64,000 nucleotides of DNA from Fallopia convolvulus (GCA_964016875.1 OZ024721.1:11338109-11402108), one strand, 5' to 3'. Positions 1 through 11,875 are shown, counted from the stretch's first letter. Notes: generated by a model not told the origin, from the sequence alone. Numbers and translations: made by a program.

Positions 1-400
1 TATTATATATCGGTTATTTTAACCCTAGTATATAACCTAACCCTAATTTTTGGACTATAAGCCCATTCTCACATTCTGCCAATCTCCATTACGAGAGAGG
101 ACGATTGGCGACGACGCTCCATCTCCAAATCCTCCAATCTCAGTCAGGCGCCCATGCGCTCCATCTCCATCTCGAGCGCTCAATCTCCTCACCGTCATCG
201 GACCTCGGAAGCTCATCCCATCTATAGCTCGATCTGCGCCGCCCAAGCCCAAGTGCCAGACTCGATCTCCGCCGAAGACAAGCTTTCGAGCGGCTCGATC
301 TCCGCCGCCCAGATCTATCTCCACTGTCGAGTCTATACGAGCGAGTCGGAAGCTCGAAGCGACCCCTCTGCCACGCCGACACCGCCAAGCTTCATATCCA

Positions 401-802
401 GTGAGTGCCTAACTCCATTACTCCAATTCCTTGCTTGGTTGTATTTAGCATATGGATAAGAACTTGATAATGGAAGAGTATTAGATACTAAGTAATGAAA
501 AACTAATGTAGAACTGCTCAAAATCAATTTCTTCTCTTTTATACTCTTCCTGCTCCATCGTAAACACATGCTGAAACAATGGAAGAGTATTAGATACTAA
601 GTAATGAAAAACTTATACAAAAATAGAACAATAAGAAGCCCCTAACCTCATTGAAGTGTTGCTGAAGTTTCTCATTAGCAAAATTAATGCAGAACTGCTC
701 AAAACTGTACAATAAATATTGATGAGATTTCTCTTCTTGAAGTGTTGCTGAAGTTTCTCTTCTTGCTGTATTCTAATTGTATATGATGTGTTTCTATAAC
801 AG
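401..802 (+). other. Probable leader intron of the hAT transposase gene, with small direct repeats
   Basis: A donor-like CCA|GTGAGTG at 400/401 and an acceptor TTTCTATAACAG ending at 802 bracket an AT-rich segment; the coding ATG follows 15 bases later at 818. Inside are two copies of a ~35-bp direct repeat, at 469-503 and 579-614, and two copies of a shorter motif with AGAACTGCTCAAAA. The GC-rich stretch 100-400 would then be the 5' UTR exon; ORFs there have no recognisable domain. The splice sites are judged only from consensus. Confidence 0.45.
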
Positions 803-817
803 GAATTTGTTATTTCA

Positions 818-1174
818 ATGAATATTGATCAGATTCTTGAGGACCAGTCTTCTTGCCCTCATAATTCTCTATCACTAAATCCTGATATGGTGGAAACTGA
901 CCAATCCTCTAATCCTACTCCATCTAAAACTCCTCAACCTAGTATTTCACCCGATGATGAGTCCAATGTAGATCCAAAAACAAGTAAAAGGTACAAATCA
1001 GATGTGTGGAATCACTTTGTGAAGCTAAAGATTAATGGTAACGATTATGCACGATGTTTGCATTGCAACAAACAATTGTGTGCGGCGAGCAAGAATGGAA
1101 CTACATCTCTACGAGATCATATCAAACAAAGGTGCCCTAGAAAGCATATCAAACTTGACATCGGCCAACAATAG
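818..1174 (+). CDS. Truncated hAT transposase N-terminus: BED zinc finger (118 aa)
   Basis: The ORF encodes a 118-residue protein. Residues 1-58 are Ser/Pro/Asp-rich and without a known domain. Residues 61-108 form a BED zinc finger: W64 and F67 followed by C80-x2-C83 and H101-x4-C106, with the LRDH helix usual in plant hAT transposases. BED fingers bind DNA at the transposon ends. Autonomous hAT transposases run to about 600-750 residues; here a stop follows directly after the finger, and the next ~100 bp lead into the subterminal repeats, so the catalytic and dimerisation parts are deleted. It could still make a short DNA-binding protein able to compete for hAT ends, but expression is unknown. 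The start was chosen as the first ATG after the putative 3' splice site. Confidence 0.72.
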   Translation: MNIDQILEDQSSCPHNSLSLNPDMVETDQSSNPTPSKTPQPSISPDDESNVDPKTSKRYKSDVWNHFVKLKINGNDYARCLHCNKQLCAASKNGTTSLRDHIKQRCPRKHIKLDIGQQ

Positions 1175-3769
1175 AACTTATTTATTATGAACTTATGCTC
1201 AATTTATGATTGTATTTTTGAAATTTCAGCCTCTCTTTAAAAAAATCAGCATCTTTAGAAACACCCGAAAAAAACACCGACCCGACCCGAAAACCGACGG
1301 GTTTCGGGCGGGTCGGGTTCGGGTGGAACCGGCGGGTGGGAAAAGCGGGTCGGGTGAGCGGTTTGTACCCGTCGGGTTGGGTGGTGGAAGTACCCCACCT
1401 GCATCCGACCCGACCCATTGCCAAGCCTACATATGATGTCTCAACCCATGCCTACATTTTCCCATGTGAGCCTTTGAATTGAAATCTCATTATCATTTTA
1501 TCCAAGAATGTGAGATTCATCTAGCACACATCATCTTAACTATGACATACAGAGGACATTGCACAATGGGAGCAATGATAGAGGTGGATAAGACAATAGT
1601 TATCTTGTCAACCTTCTTCCAATACTTCGAAAGGTCTAGCATAACAAGGTTTGGACTTAGCTTGTGTTTTTATGATAACACACCTTTTGAGGAAGTTATC
1701 CAAATAAGAACTCTTCCAATCATGGCGGCTCCATAACTTCTTGCTAAACTATATCATAAGACCTTTGTTGACTTGGTGTTGTCAACAATTTAAACCTGAT
1801 TAGTGCCTTATTTCATTGTATTCATTTTGATCAACCTTGATCCAAGAGTAAACTCATCAATATTGGTCTTCCACCGATTGGGTAACAATATTTTCCATAT
1901 TAGGACGAACTATTCTAGACTTCAACTAATATTCCAACGTGTTGATCAATCTTCCTCATAAATTTAAAGTGTATCTCCAAACATGCACATAGTAGTTCAA
2001 GTTGCTCCAAACATGCACATAGTAGTTCAAGTTGCTCTGGCATGAAAAACAATACCACTTGTATGTTTATTCCACAATACTTGTTGAAATTTTATCCAAG
2101 ATCTTGACTTTTCTATCTCGAATAGAGATTGAAGTCTTTGAACTGCCATAAAGACGAGTGTTATTGAGTAGAAACGTTACTAATGCACCTTTTACTAAAG
2201 TAACAGATTACACATTAGTATTTCCTTAAGAAGGTTCCTTTAGTTGGAAATCCAAATGAAATCACTCCTAATGTTCTCTTGAACTCCTTACCAAAGCCAA
2301 TGACTTATCAATACACGTTCTTCTGACGTCATGACTTTTCCTTTACTTGGTCCATGATTCCTAACCAATACCTCCATATAAGTATTTTTCATTCCTTTTT
2401 TTTATTTGCCAATCTCATAATTCAGGATTGGTGAATATATTATCTTAGTTCCACCAACTAGAACACATGACAATTATTGTCTAAAACTAGAGGAAATGGT
2501 AACCAATCTTCAATTTCCTTTAACTTCATCTCTCGTTGCTCCTCGAGTTAGGGTCACCTCAACCACTTACATTCAAATCAGGACATATTATCTCTAACTA
2601 AACATACCCATGATGATTTAATCGTACCAACATGTCTTCTCTAGTCATTACCTCTTACTTTAATTTATCCAGTAAGTTGGAGGTATTCCTTACTCCTCTA
2701 ACCATGTAGGTCATCCAATAATAATGGTATTTTGACCCATTCAACCATACCATTCCTCTCATACATCCAATTGAATCAACTCTAGATATATGCAAGATTT
2801 CCTAACTTTAAAAGTTTGAAATTGTTCTTATCTCTGCTTAGTCCCAACTTTCAACAAATCCTGAAGGCTCCAAATCAGTTTCCTTTATCAGCACAACACA
2901 CTATGGTTGATAAGCAATGTGAAATGGTGCCTCGTGTCACAGAGCATCATGCCATTGAAACCGAGAATATGTTTTTAAACTTACCTTATCAACACAAACT
3001 TCAAACAATCACTACTTCTTTCCTCTAATTGAAAAGAAAGGTGTTGTCCAAGCTCATTTCATTACCTTCACTCTGATAACATCATTATTCCAACTATTAT
3101 GGGACATATCATCATTTCTTCCTTCATCTACTCAGAGATGAAAGGTAGTTAGAGATTCCTTACCAGTCTTTAGTGCCTTATCTTTACTCGTTGACTACTT
3201 AGACATTACCTCCTCAACGTAATGTATTAGTTTTGGATATAACCATTCCATAACTTCCTTTTGAGCTTGCATCCTGTTTACTTATCCTTAAAGAGAGAAT
3301 GGAATCTGTGACAAGCCTTTTGTAAAGTTCTCTACCTTAGGTTGTGATCTTGTTATACTTAAACTCGACTTTATAGTCCCAAAAGTTTTCAACTCATGTG
3401 ACTCTTACATCCCGACTGTTCTCCTCAGAACACCTTCTAATGTATCATTTGACTTATCACAAGTCTCTTATCTTTGACGAGTCTTTTCCACTCGAGTGAA
3501 CTGACAATTCTTACTACATATCTAATCTTGGTATCCTTAAATTCACACTAGGCTGCAGTTATCCGTTAAACCTTCTTATTAAGGACTAAAGAATTTTCAA
3601 AGCATAACTTCCGATTAAGAGGTTCTAGCACTACTATCTCAGGTCAACAATAGATATACTCGAACTTTAGTAGGCTCGTTCGACCTCACACTTTCAAGAG
3701 TAAAGGTGCCACCTCACATTGATCAAATTCTAATTTCTTTTCTTAGGTCTCCTAGTTCATCTCGTCTGT

Positions 3770-4640
3770 CTTAAGCTCATGAGATGGGTAAGTATCATCT
3801 GACCTCTTCACATCAATCCACATACTAATTTTACACAAACAATGGTATGATTCTTGCACCTCTTATGGTCCGACGAACAACCATATTGGGTATGGAAATA
3901 AGTTTCTCCTTCAACTACTCAAATCTTTTCAAGCAAGTCATGATCCAGACAAACTTTTTGACGTGATGACTCTTAATCAGAGGTTAGACTATGCTTAAGG
4001 ACTTCATCATCCATCATTGGTACTACTGAGTTTACTTGAAATATTATATTCCTTCCTCCCGTACTTAGAGTTCCCAAATAGTCATGACTTCATTCTTTTA
4101 GTCGAAATCACATACCTTAAAATGCAACATCAATCACGTAAGAGTTGCATTTGATTTCTTATGAATAGGTGGAGTTTTTGAAAGATTCACTATGAAATCT
4201 TTAAGTAGTTAACACCCATTGTGAAACTACAATATTAAACTAAGAATAATATTAGTACATCAATCTCTCATGGTCAAATCCAATACTTGTTAAAGATCCG
4301 ATTCACCAACTACTTGAGCATTTCATATGCATTCATTTCATTAACATTATCGCTATAATCTAATAGTGTCTAAATCTTCTCCTGAATTTAGTTTGAATAC
4401 TACCTTCATCCTTAATTCATAGTCTATGATATCCAAATCATAGATCAACTCCAGATTAACACTTCACTTGAAGATGATCTAGTAAATCATCATTGGAAGA
4501 AAACGGGCACATGCTCTTGAGAGCATTCTTGATTCGTTCTTAATAATTGCTACACCACGACTAATCCATTCTTCTTCATCACAAATGTCATCGACTCTTG
4601 CTATGATGACACTTTAGAACATATATATGATCTTTCATCT
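3770..4640 (-). pseudogene. Ty3/gypsy reverse transcriptase/RNase H remnant
   Basis: On the minus strand the bases at 4455-4361 translate to a stretch resembling the plant gypsy RT block S-K-I-D-L-R-S-G-Y-H-Q-L: the window keeps S-G-V-D-L, then a stop, F-G-Y-H-R-L, a stop, then I-K-D-E. At 3955-3902 a second stretch keeps the spacing F-x-W-x3-C-x3-F-E-x-L-K-x-K-L, which in gypsy elements lies just before RNase H. Both are broken by stops at positions where Arg or Glu/Gln codons are expected. No catalytic Asp pair is recognisable. It is a dead remnant. Confidence 0.55.
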
Positions 4641-5505
4641 ATTGCCTCCAATTGCATCTTAGTTATGATCCCCACTAATCGTCATTGCCACATTCCAACC
4701 TTCATTGGAGTAAAATCCTTATAGCTCATATAAAAATCATTCTCAATCCTTTCACACCTTTGGAATCCAAATCTCCAATCTCTACTTAATTTTATGAACG
4801 ACATATCTCAATCAATCAAATCTTTTTCCAATAACTTGATTGATATCACTGAACTAACAACCCTTCAAATAGGTTGGCGTACCTCTAGAATATTGGGGGT
4901 TGTCAATATTCATCATCATTATCATCTTACATCTATGAATATTTTTTCATCTATATCCTATCACTTATTCTCTTCACTAAAATCACACTAATGTTCAACA
5001 ACATCTCTGTAAAGTCTGCTCCTCAATTCTGATCCTTTGAGCAAACTTGGATACTTAAATGGATCCTTCCAACCTCACTAGTTATTCCATATTGTGGTGA
5101 ATATATAACCCAGAGGTGTACTCTCTTAGATCATACTAGAAGAAATATGACTAGTTTAGACTAGATCTTATTCATGTCTTCCTCTTTGTTTTAACTTATC
5201 GATCTTCCTACCTTGATCATTCAAGGATGGTTAGTTCCCAACTACACCATTGAAGGTCATAATCATGATATTTATTCTTGTATTTCCAATAGGAATTTTC
5301 TTACCTTTCTCCTCTAAAGTAGACCAAGATTCCAATTCATCCAAGTTCTTTTAGGTGGCATTTTGTCAAACAGCTGGTAGGCGTATGTAGTGTTGTTCTG
5401 CAGACTTTTAATACTCTGTTGGGTGTCGTCGGACAAGAGCCTTCTCATGGGTTCCAGCGATTGATCCAACTCAATTTGGCCCACATCTTCAATCGGATCT
5501 TCAAT

Positions 5506-5778
5506 CTAAATTGCTCTATTGCTTCTTCGATCATTAAGCAATAATTCCATTCGACAACAATCGTCGTAGATACACCTCCCGTTATAACAATCGAATGCAT
5601 TGACTGCCGAATCCCGATTTTTAAAACGGAGTCTCCATTGGAATTGTCCACCCTGATTGATGTTTTCTATGCATTCTAGATTTCCAACATTGGAGAACAC
5701 CTGACTCAAGACTTCACAAGAAATCAAATACTCTTCAAGGTGGACCTTGGCCAAAATCACACCACCATCCAGTTGCAA
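5506..5778 (-). pseudogene. PTB-like RRM reading frame, copy B
   Basis: A 90-residue minus-strand frame whose middle reads like an RNA-recognition motif of the polypyrimidine-tract-binding (PTB/hnRNP-I) type. It has an LAKVHLEEYLISCEVLSQVF first strand/helix, a central QFQWRLRFKNRDSAVNAF strand/helix, and the diagnostic GRCIYDDCCRMEL, matching the G-R-x-I-Y-D-G-C-C-x-L-x-I signature of plant PTB RRMs. It lies directly after copy A in a different frame, so one or more indels separate them. RRMs of this family bind pyrimidine-rich RNA and regulate splicing and translation. Here it lies inside a decayed gypsy body, in the place gag or protease would occupy. It may be a captured host fragment or an element domain; no intact protein is likely. 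Confidence 0.55.
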
Positions 5779-5788
5779 TTCAGAAATT

Positions 5789-6109
5789 TCAGAGGGAGGT
5801 CGTGGATTTCAGTTCTCCGAGAACTTGGGTCGCATCTGCAATTGGAGTTTGGATATAACTCGATCTTCCGCTACTTCGGCCATCTAAACATAATTCCAAT
5901 CGACAACACCCGTCATATATACACCTTCCATCATAACATTCGAGCGCTTTGATAGCTGAATCCCGATCCCTAAAACGGATTCTCGAATGAAATTGAGATC
6001 CAAAATCCAATTTTTCTATGCTTTCCAAATTTCCAATTCCAAAAAATACTTGATTTAGTACTTCACAAGAAATTAGGTAATCCTCATAATGTATCTTGAC
6101 GAGAAGCAC
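5789..6109 (-). pseudogene. PTB-like RRM reading frame, copy A
   Basis: A 106-residue minus-strand frame. It begins LLVKIHYEDYLISCEVLNQ, continues through SRIRFRDRDSAIKALECY and ends the domain with GRCIYDGCCRLEL, the PTB-family RRM C-terminal strand signature. By eye it matches copy B at more than half of the positions, in the same order and spacing, so the two appear to be a tandem duplication rather than two different RRMs of one PTB gene. The upstream minus-strand sequence (6110-6330) is open only in short pieces. Assignment to the RRM fold is confident; the claim that it belonged to the retroelement is inference from position. Confidence 0.6.
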
Positions 6110-6943
6110 TCGTACTTGGCTGAAGATGCCTTCGAACTCTTCCCCAACCTACTTTTCAATAAGCTTGTCAAAGGTACTGCCGATGGTAGCTCATACCCCC
6201 AAAGTGCCGAGCTCTTCATTTCATGTTTCTTTTCTAAGTAACCTCACAATGTCTATTGTGAAGGTCGACCTCTATTGTTTGTCTATCACAATGGTATTAT
6301 CTCCGCTTAGGCCTTCAAAATGAGGTCTAAGATTACTTCCAAAGCCTTATCCTAAGGCTCACTTTTCGTGTATTGTAACTTGTAAGTCGGATCTAACATA
6401 GCCTTCCTTAGAAAGCTAATGTAAATCATACTTTATTACTCCATTAGTTGTACTGGCTTTCTTTAACCAATCATTGATTCAGGTTTAACGCTATCACATC
6501 TTCATTCTTCATAGTGTCTACCAGTTCCTTCTCTTGTAGAGGCAATAACATTCCTTGTTATGCCGTCCTCGAGAACAATTAATATCTACTTTAATTAAAC
6601 ATACATATCTTATATTCCTCATTAGTATTTTTAACTTGAGCTCAAGAGAAATTCCTTTACTCCTTCCTCACAGTCAATATTTACTTATTTTACTTATCAA
6701 GACTAATATCCATCAAAACAATCAGTTGCTTGGATTTCTACAAACAACTACTTCTAATAAACAAACAAAATGTTTACGGAGATCCTCTTGTATGATGATG
6801 ACGTCTCGACGTGTCTTTCTATCCCAAATGCACTATGCCCCAAAAATCAAGTTTTTGTGTGAAAGGAACTCTAAGTTGGACCTCACGTGCTCAATTGTTA
6901 GGACCTTGTGCCTTTGTTGTCAACCTCGGCTCTGATACCAATT

Positions 6944-9437
6944 TGTAAAACCCCGTCTGGTGAAACGGGTTACTACTTAGTTGTAGACCACACTTGAGTC
7001 TACCAAAACTAGCCTGACAACAAATTCACTGGTATTGGACCTTGCAACAAAGGCACAGTGAGAAAAACCAAGAAAAACATCCAACTTATCATTTTCAAAA
7101 TAACTCGAAAACCAATACAAATGCAACCAGCTACTAGAACTACATCCAACTTATTAGATACTAACATCAACTCAATGTGACTATTTACTACCCTGTCCTT
7201 ACATATAGGGACTCAAGCCCTCAATTCCCACTAAGACACATCACGTCGAGATCGAGCATCATCGTCCAAGAAGTGACCTCCTGGAACATTTCCCATACAA
7301 GGATGTTTACCTAAAACATTGGAAGTGGAACACATTAACTAACAATCCTGGTATGGGCCAAACAAGCAAATCAAAAATGTAGATCGAACAAAACATAGAT
7401 TATCAAAATAACGCACTCAGTCATTCATGTACATACTAAACCAATATGCACACCAAAACACGTCGTATAATTATATAGACTAGCATATCAATATCCAAAC
7501 CAACACTCCATTCCACAATAACAAATAAGCACGAGATTAATCAATATAATGCTCATGCAACATATATCATAACAACCAGCAACAATTCCTCCATAATCCA
7601 AACCATGACCATTCTCCAATTCAGGCAACCCGGACCTGCCTTTGAAACAGGGTACACGGCTAGCGCGCACGCTTAGCTCGTGCCCATTTTCTTTCCCATC
7701 ACCCTTCTTTCCCCGACTAAGCCTCTACTAGAGCACTTGCCAAAACAATCAATTTTTGAAGGTGATTTCGACACGCCGCATGACTATGTCCGGGGTCTCT
7801 TCTCCACCGACTTGCCCGTGTTCATAATCACACCCGCAAAGATCAAGTTGCACACATAAAAACTATTGAAACCATTTCAATAACTTTCGAGTATGAAAAT
7901 ATACTTTGGAATAATATTCCAAAATAGAGTTCCACACACTCAATTTACTAGCTTAACACATAACATGATTGCAAGCTAAGTAAGTCTAGAAGACTTACCT
8001 CGAAACTGGAATTCCAATAGCACAAGTGAAACATGAACTTGACAAATGATTTCCTAAACAACAATATAAGACTTTATAAATGGAAAGACAACATAGGCTT
8101 AGAAAACACAATAAAGGTTTAGACTCGGAATCACTCCATCCCTCAAAGTAACCAAACCCGACAACACGAAAGCCCACACCTCTTATCCATGGACCAATCC
8201 ACCAACCATGTTATTTTGCCTCAAAAAACAGCCCCATGACAACCCATCCATGCCACCACCACCCACCCACATGCTTACCCACACAACATCAATTTTCAAC
8301 ACCCTTCTCGCCCAAAATCTACCAAAACGCCATCTAAGATTTCCCAAGCAACCCGCCATAAATCAACCACTAAATCAAGTCTCCCTTACCCAAAACCTCA
8401 CACAACTCAACAAGAAAAACAAGGAAAGAAAAACTCACCAAAAGTGAGGGGAAAGACGAGCCTTGACCCCTAAATCTCTTAGCTACCATCAGATCGACCC
8501 ATTGTTAGAACTAACTTAATAAAACACAACCTACACTTCTGATTTTTATTTAGTATTATTATTATTTTAAACGAAAGCCACACCCCTGGTTAAAACCCCC
8601 ACCCATAAAATTCAAACCTCAGATGCACACTACAGCTTCGATCCAAAAGAAAGACCAATTTAAAGCCTAACGCCCGTTCAACACAACCCCTCACCAACCT
8701 CAAACGAAGCCCCGACTCCGATCAACAACACCGACCCGCCTCGTCACAACGCCGACCACCAGTCCAGAAGTAAACTTGGTTTGCCCAAGTCAGTGGCGAA
8801 GGCTGGACCGCCCCCTACGCCCGTTCTACTCAGCCGCCTATAACCAAGACCCGACACCCTGAACAAAACAGAGGAAATAAAACCGGCACGAGAGGAAGGG
8901 TCGATTTAGTTACCGGCAAATGAGAATGAGTATTGGGCAAAGCTTCCGAAGTTGTCAACAATGGACGAGAAAGATCGGACATCGAGGGTGATGGAGACCC
9001 AAGTTGCTGCTGCCGGCCACGAAAGGAAAGAGCCCGTTTGCTCTGTTCCTGATAGAGACAAGATCCGAAACCAAGGATTAAGAAGAAAATTTAAGAAAAG
9101 GGTGTTCGAAAGAAGAGGGTGCACAGTTTACCGACGATATCGCGATCGTGGACTCCGAGCTTGCGGTTTGTGGATTCAGTGATCCCTACCAGACTCTCCG
9201 GAGAAGACTACTAATTCACAAACCGAACGGCGGCAATCGATCCCGGCACACTCGTATGTTGTTCTGCCGGAGAAGAACGCAAGAATCCGGAATTTGAGAG
9301 CGAAGGCGTGAATGGCTTGGAAGTATGATGGTTCCCACGGCTTGGTTTCAGTATAAATATAACGCTATTTGTTAACGGGTTCAAGATAAAAGTTGTAAAG
9401 GATAAAGATTTTTTTGATAAAGATGAGGGATATTGTT
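6944..9437 (-). repeat. 5' LTR of the minus-strand Ty3/gypsy element
   Basis: The left edge (LTR 3' end on the minus strand) ends ...GACGGGGTTTTACA beside the primer-binding site. The sequence parallels the other two long gypsy LTRs of this window: a GTTTTGGCAAGTGCTC block (near 7730 on the minus strand; also at 14696 and 33480 on plus) and a GGTGTCGGGTC block near 8850 (also 13591). The right edge is inferred from a minus-strand AACAATATCCCTCAT near 9437 that resembles the LTR start at 34559. The size of about 2.5 kb agrees with the 2,381- and 2,573-bp relatives. ORFs in it (e.g. 8952-9182) look like chance. Confidence 0.55.
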
Positions 9438-9650
9438 AGATCACGATCGGTCAAACGATCTTATCAGAGAAAATTTGATCGGGTGGAAACAAATAGGTTA
9501 AAGAAAATTATTTTATTTAAAGTGACGAACTATATGTACATAACTAAAAATAGGGCTTAGGAAAATATACAAAATTTGGTGAATAGATGATTATAACCTA
9601 TGGGTAACTTCTAACATAGATAGGTGTTTTCATACGGATTGCTTTGGTTG

Positions 9651-9955
9651 TGACGACCTATCTTGAGCATTCTAGTTGTCGGTTGATAGTATGGGTTAGC
9701 AGCTAGCACCGTAGTTGTTTTACAAGACACGAGGAGCTTTACTTTTTTTTGATCGTTTGGTTGTTTGTTTGGTCATTTTAAATCAGGATTTCTTGCTTTG
9801 GTTCTGACTGTTTGTTGGATACGTTACTCGACTACGTTGGTGTGTTGGATGACCCCGATTTTGGTTTTGATATATAGATAGAAAATTTGTTATGCTTGTT
9901 TGAATGCTAGGAAATTGTGCTTATTTATTTAGTTGCTTGATTGTTTCTAAATTCG
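9651..9955 (+). repeat. 305-bp direct repeat, copy 1 (partner 12034-12339)
   Basis: Starts TGACGACCTATCTTGAGC and ends CTAAATTCG; it matches 12034-12339 with only scattered differences. In copy 2 the sequence runs on into TTCGGGGACGAACCG, the usual end of a gypsy pol frame, and then the polypurine tract. In copy 1 it jumps directly into the last ~360 bp of an LTR. Copy 1 is therefore the end of a neighbouring copy of the same element, with the pol end and most of the LTR deleted. Confidence 0.7.
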
Positions 9956-10318
9956 CCTTGGCCGGATGGTGGAGTGGATAGTTGACGACCGTGTCTTTAG
10001 TTTGGGTTTTTCGGGTGTACTTCGGGAGAATTTATTATTATTATTATTGGTTCTGTTGCATTATTTTTAATTACAATTTTTAAGCGTTGTTTGGAATATT
10101 TTGAGAAAAATTTCGGGAGGCGTTACTGGGTAATTATGTTTTTGCATTCGAGCATTCAAAAGTGTTTTATATTCAGTTTTATAAATTTGAAAGTTGAATG
10201 TTTTTACTTGTTTTCTCGTCGTGCCCGCGTTGTAAGATCCTAAAGTGTTGTTGTCAACCCACCTAAGTAGTACCTGTTAAGGTCTACTACCACGTAGCGT
10301 CCTAAAGTGGGTGTTACA
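9956..10318 (+). repeat. Truncated LTR (3' part), followed by primer-binding site
   Basis: From CCTTGGCCGGATGGTGG to GGGTGTTACA this is closely similar to the end of the 3' LTR (15053-15416). The first ~2.0 kb of the LTR is missing. It is followed at 10322-10332 by TGGTATCAGAG, complementary to the initiator-Met tRNA 3' end as in many plant retroelements, and then by the gag leader. An LTR lacking U3 should be transcriptionally weak. Confidence 0.75.
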
Positions 10319-10564
10319 AATTGGTATCAGAGTGAGGTTGACAACAGGGCACAAGGAACTGACCAACAAGTGTACCCGAGGTCCAACTTAAAACCAAAAC
10401 CGGCCGGTGTTTTCAAAATGCTTTCACTGGGGTAGACATTGCATATAGGGGGTAGGTGACACGTCGCAACTCCGCCCCATCAGCCGAAGGACCTCACGTA
10501 GAATAGTAAGAAATTATGTTAATAATAGGATGCATGAGTTTGACTGTGGGACTTTCTATTATAC

Positions 10565-11875
10565 ATGGCCCCACCGACCAGAGCGGGAGTTGCTGAAGCC
10601 AATGGTAGAGGCCGCGGTAGAGGACGTGGTAGAGGTCGCGGTAGAGGTCAGGGAAGGGATAGAGGAGAGGCCCATGTAGTTCCTGAGCCCGAAGTGCAAC
10701 ATAAAATTCCTCTCTAGGAGGAGGTTGCCGAGAGTCAAGATGTGGCGGCAGCTGATCATCATGAGGCTAGTGTATCTGTCATTGGAGGGGGTCCCCAAGC
10801 TAACGGGGCAGAGGTGAGAGTAGAGGTACCACCAGCAGGACTGACACCAGAGGTGAACGCTGCTATTCAGATATTGTTGCATAATTTGTTGGGCGCGGGA
10901 GCTGTGCCTAACCTAAACACGACTGCTGGACAACAGGGGGCTGAGAGGAGGGCACCAGGCCCAGATTCTGTTTTGGCTGCCCAGTTAGGAGCATTGCAAG
11001 AACTGCAAGGACTAGCGGTAGCTGAATACGTGGTCGAGGCGAGGAGACAGTATCGTGAGCCTCAGCCTGACAAGTGGGTCGCGGAGTTTAGGAAGACCGG
11101 GGTGCCAAAATTTACTAGAGCTCAAGATTCTGACGTGGAGCAATGGTTGAGGAGAGTGAAGTCTGCGGTTAACTCCATTCAGGCACAAGAGGGGAAGAAG
11201 TTGTCCTTGGTGCAGAGTTTGCTACAAGAGAGTGCTTTTGACTGGTGGGAGTTGGGTAGGGACCACCAGACTGAGGTGACTTTTTAGGAGTTTGAGAGGA
11301 GGATCCGAGACTACTATTGCCCTCCGGTGGTAAGGATGGCTCGAGAGGATGCATTTCGGGATGCTGGACCCGAAAACATCACAGTGGCCGAGACTATTCT
11401 GAAGTTTCAGCAAGAGTTGGCGGCGGTGCCGAATGCTGCCCCAAGTGAGGAATTGAAGATTGCGACCTTTTTGAAGAGGTTGCAGCCACATTTGCGAGCT
11501 TATGTGTCTGGACTTAGACTTACGACGTTGGGAGAGGTTCAACAGTCTGCTTTGGCCTATGCTATGGCCACTCTGAGGCCGAAACAGGTGGATGCTCAGG
11601 TAGGAGGGAGCAAGAGACGGAAAATGTCAACTGTGGAGAATTCTAGGGGTGACGATCAGTCTAGATAGTACCCGCCGAATAGACTAGAGTTCCAGCCATC
11701 GGGGCGCTAAGAACAGTCACAGTAGAGTCTGGCTGCCGGAAATCAGAGATAGTGCTACAATTGTTGAAGCACTGAGCACTTGAGGAGCCAGTGTCCTAGG
11801 AAAGTGAAGGATTGCTTTACATGTGGGAAGCCCGGACATCTTCAGAGGTTCTGTACGGTTGGCGCACCTTCGTAG
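10565..11875 (+). pseudogene. Ty3/gypsy gag with eight in-frame stops
   Basis: One frame runs without any indel from ATG at 10565 to at least 11875. In order: a basic RG-rich N-terminus (GRGRGRGRG, 10610-10650); the gag capsid region (11085-11600: FTRAQDSDVEQWLRRVKSAV, then AFDWWELG and a helix run ending near LRAYVSGLRL); and two zinc knuckles, C-x2-C-x4-H-x4-C at about 11753-11800 and 11813-11851. It is broken by stops at 10715, 11285, 11666, 11708, 11723, 11750, 11765 and 11873: five TAG before the knuckles, one TAA, one TGA and a last TAG. Family assignment (Tekay/Del-like) is by motif memory. Pol is absent: 12 kb onward jumps to the pol end. Confidence 0.82.

Larger units (their letters stand above)
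1..1429 (+). mobile_element. hAT element, right part with terminal repeat
   Basis: The right edge reads ...CCATTGCCAAGCCTA, whose reverse complement TAGGCTTGGCAATGGG has the form of a plant hAT end. Just inside it (about 1275-1420) lie dense GGGTCGGGT/CCCGACCCG subterminal repeats. The eight bases CATATGAT at 1430-1437 would be the right TSD. The left end lies outside the window. Inside is a spliced 5' leader and a short BED-finger ORF but no hAT dimerisation/catalytic region, so this is an internally deleted, non-autonomous copy. Assignment rests on end structure and the BED domain; the left TSD cannot be tested here. Confidence 0.68.
1438..6943 (-). mobile_element. Very degenerate Ty3/gypsy internal region (minus strand)
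   Basis: Read on the minus strand, this stretch begins beside a primer-binding site TGGTATCAGAGC (plus 6929-6940, initiator-Met tRNA type) abutting an LTR end at 6944. Down the minus strand come RRM-like frames (6109-5506), then reverse-transcriptase and RNase H traces (about 4640-3770), then AT-rich sequence without recognisable frames to 1438. Stops and frameshifts occur throughout. No left LTR was found before the hAT end at 1429, so the element is probably truncated or continues beyond it. Order and strand fit a single Ty3/gypsy copy; much of 1438-3700 shows nothing specific. Confidence 0.6.

Noticed and set aside
20..48. AACCCTA-type telomere-like motif near the window start
   Set aside because: Only two imperfect units; a telo-box at most. 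The similar CTAATCCTAATCC runs at 38998-39018 lie in an LTR.
50..459. ORFs of 101-120 codons near the left end
   Set aside because: Ser/Arg/Pro-rich without homology, overlapping in two frames; better read as the 5' leader of the hAT gene.
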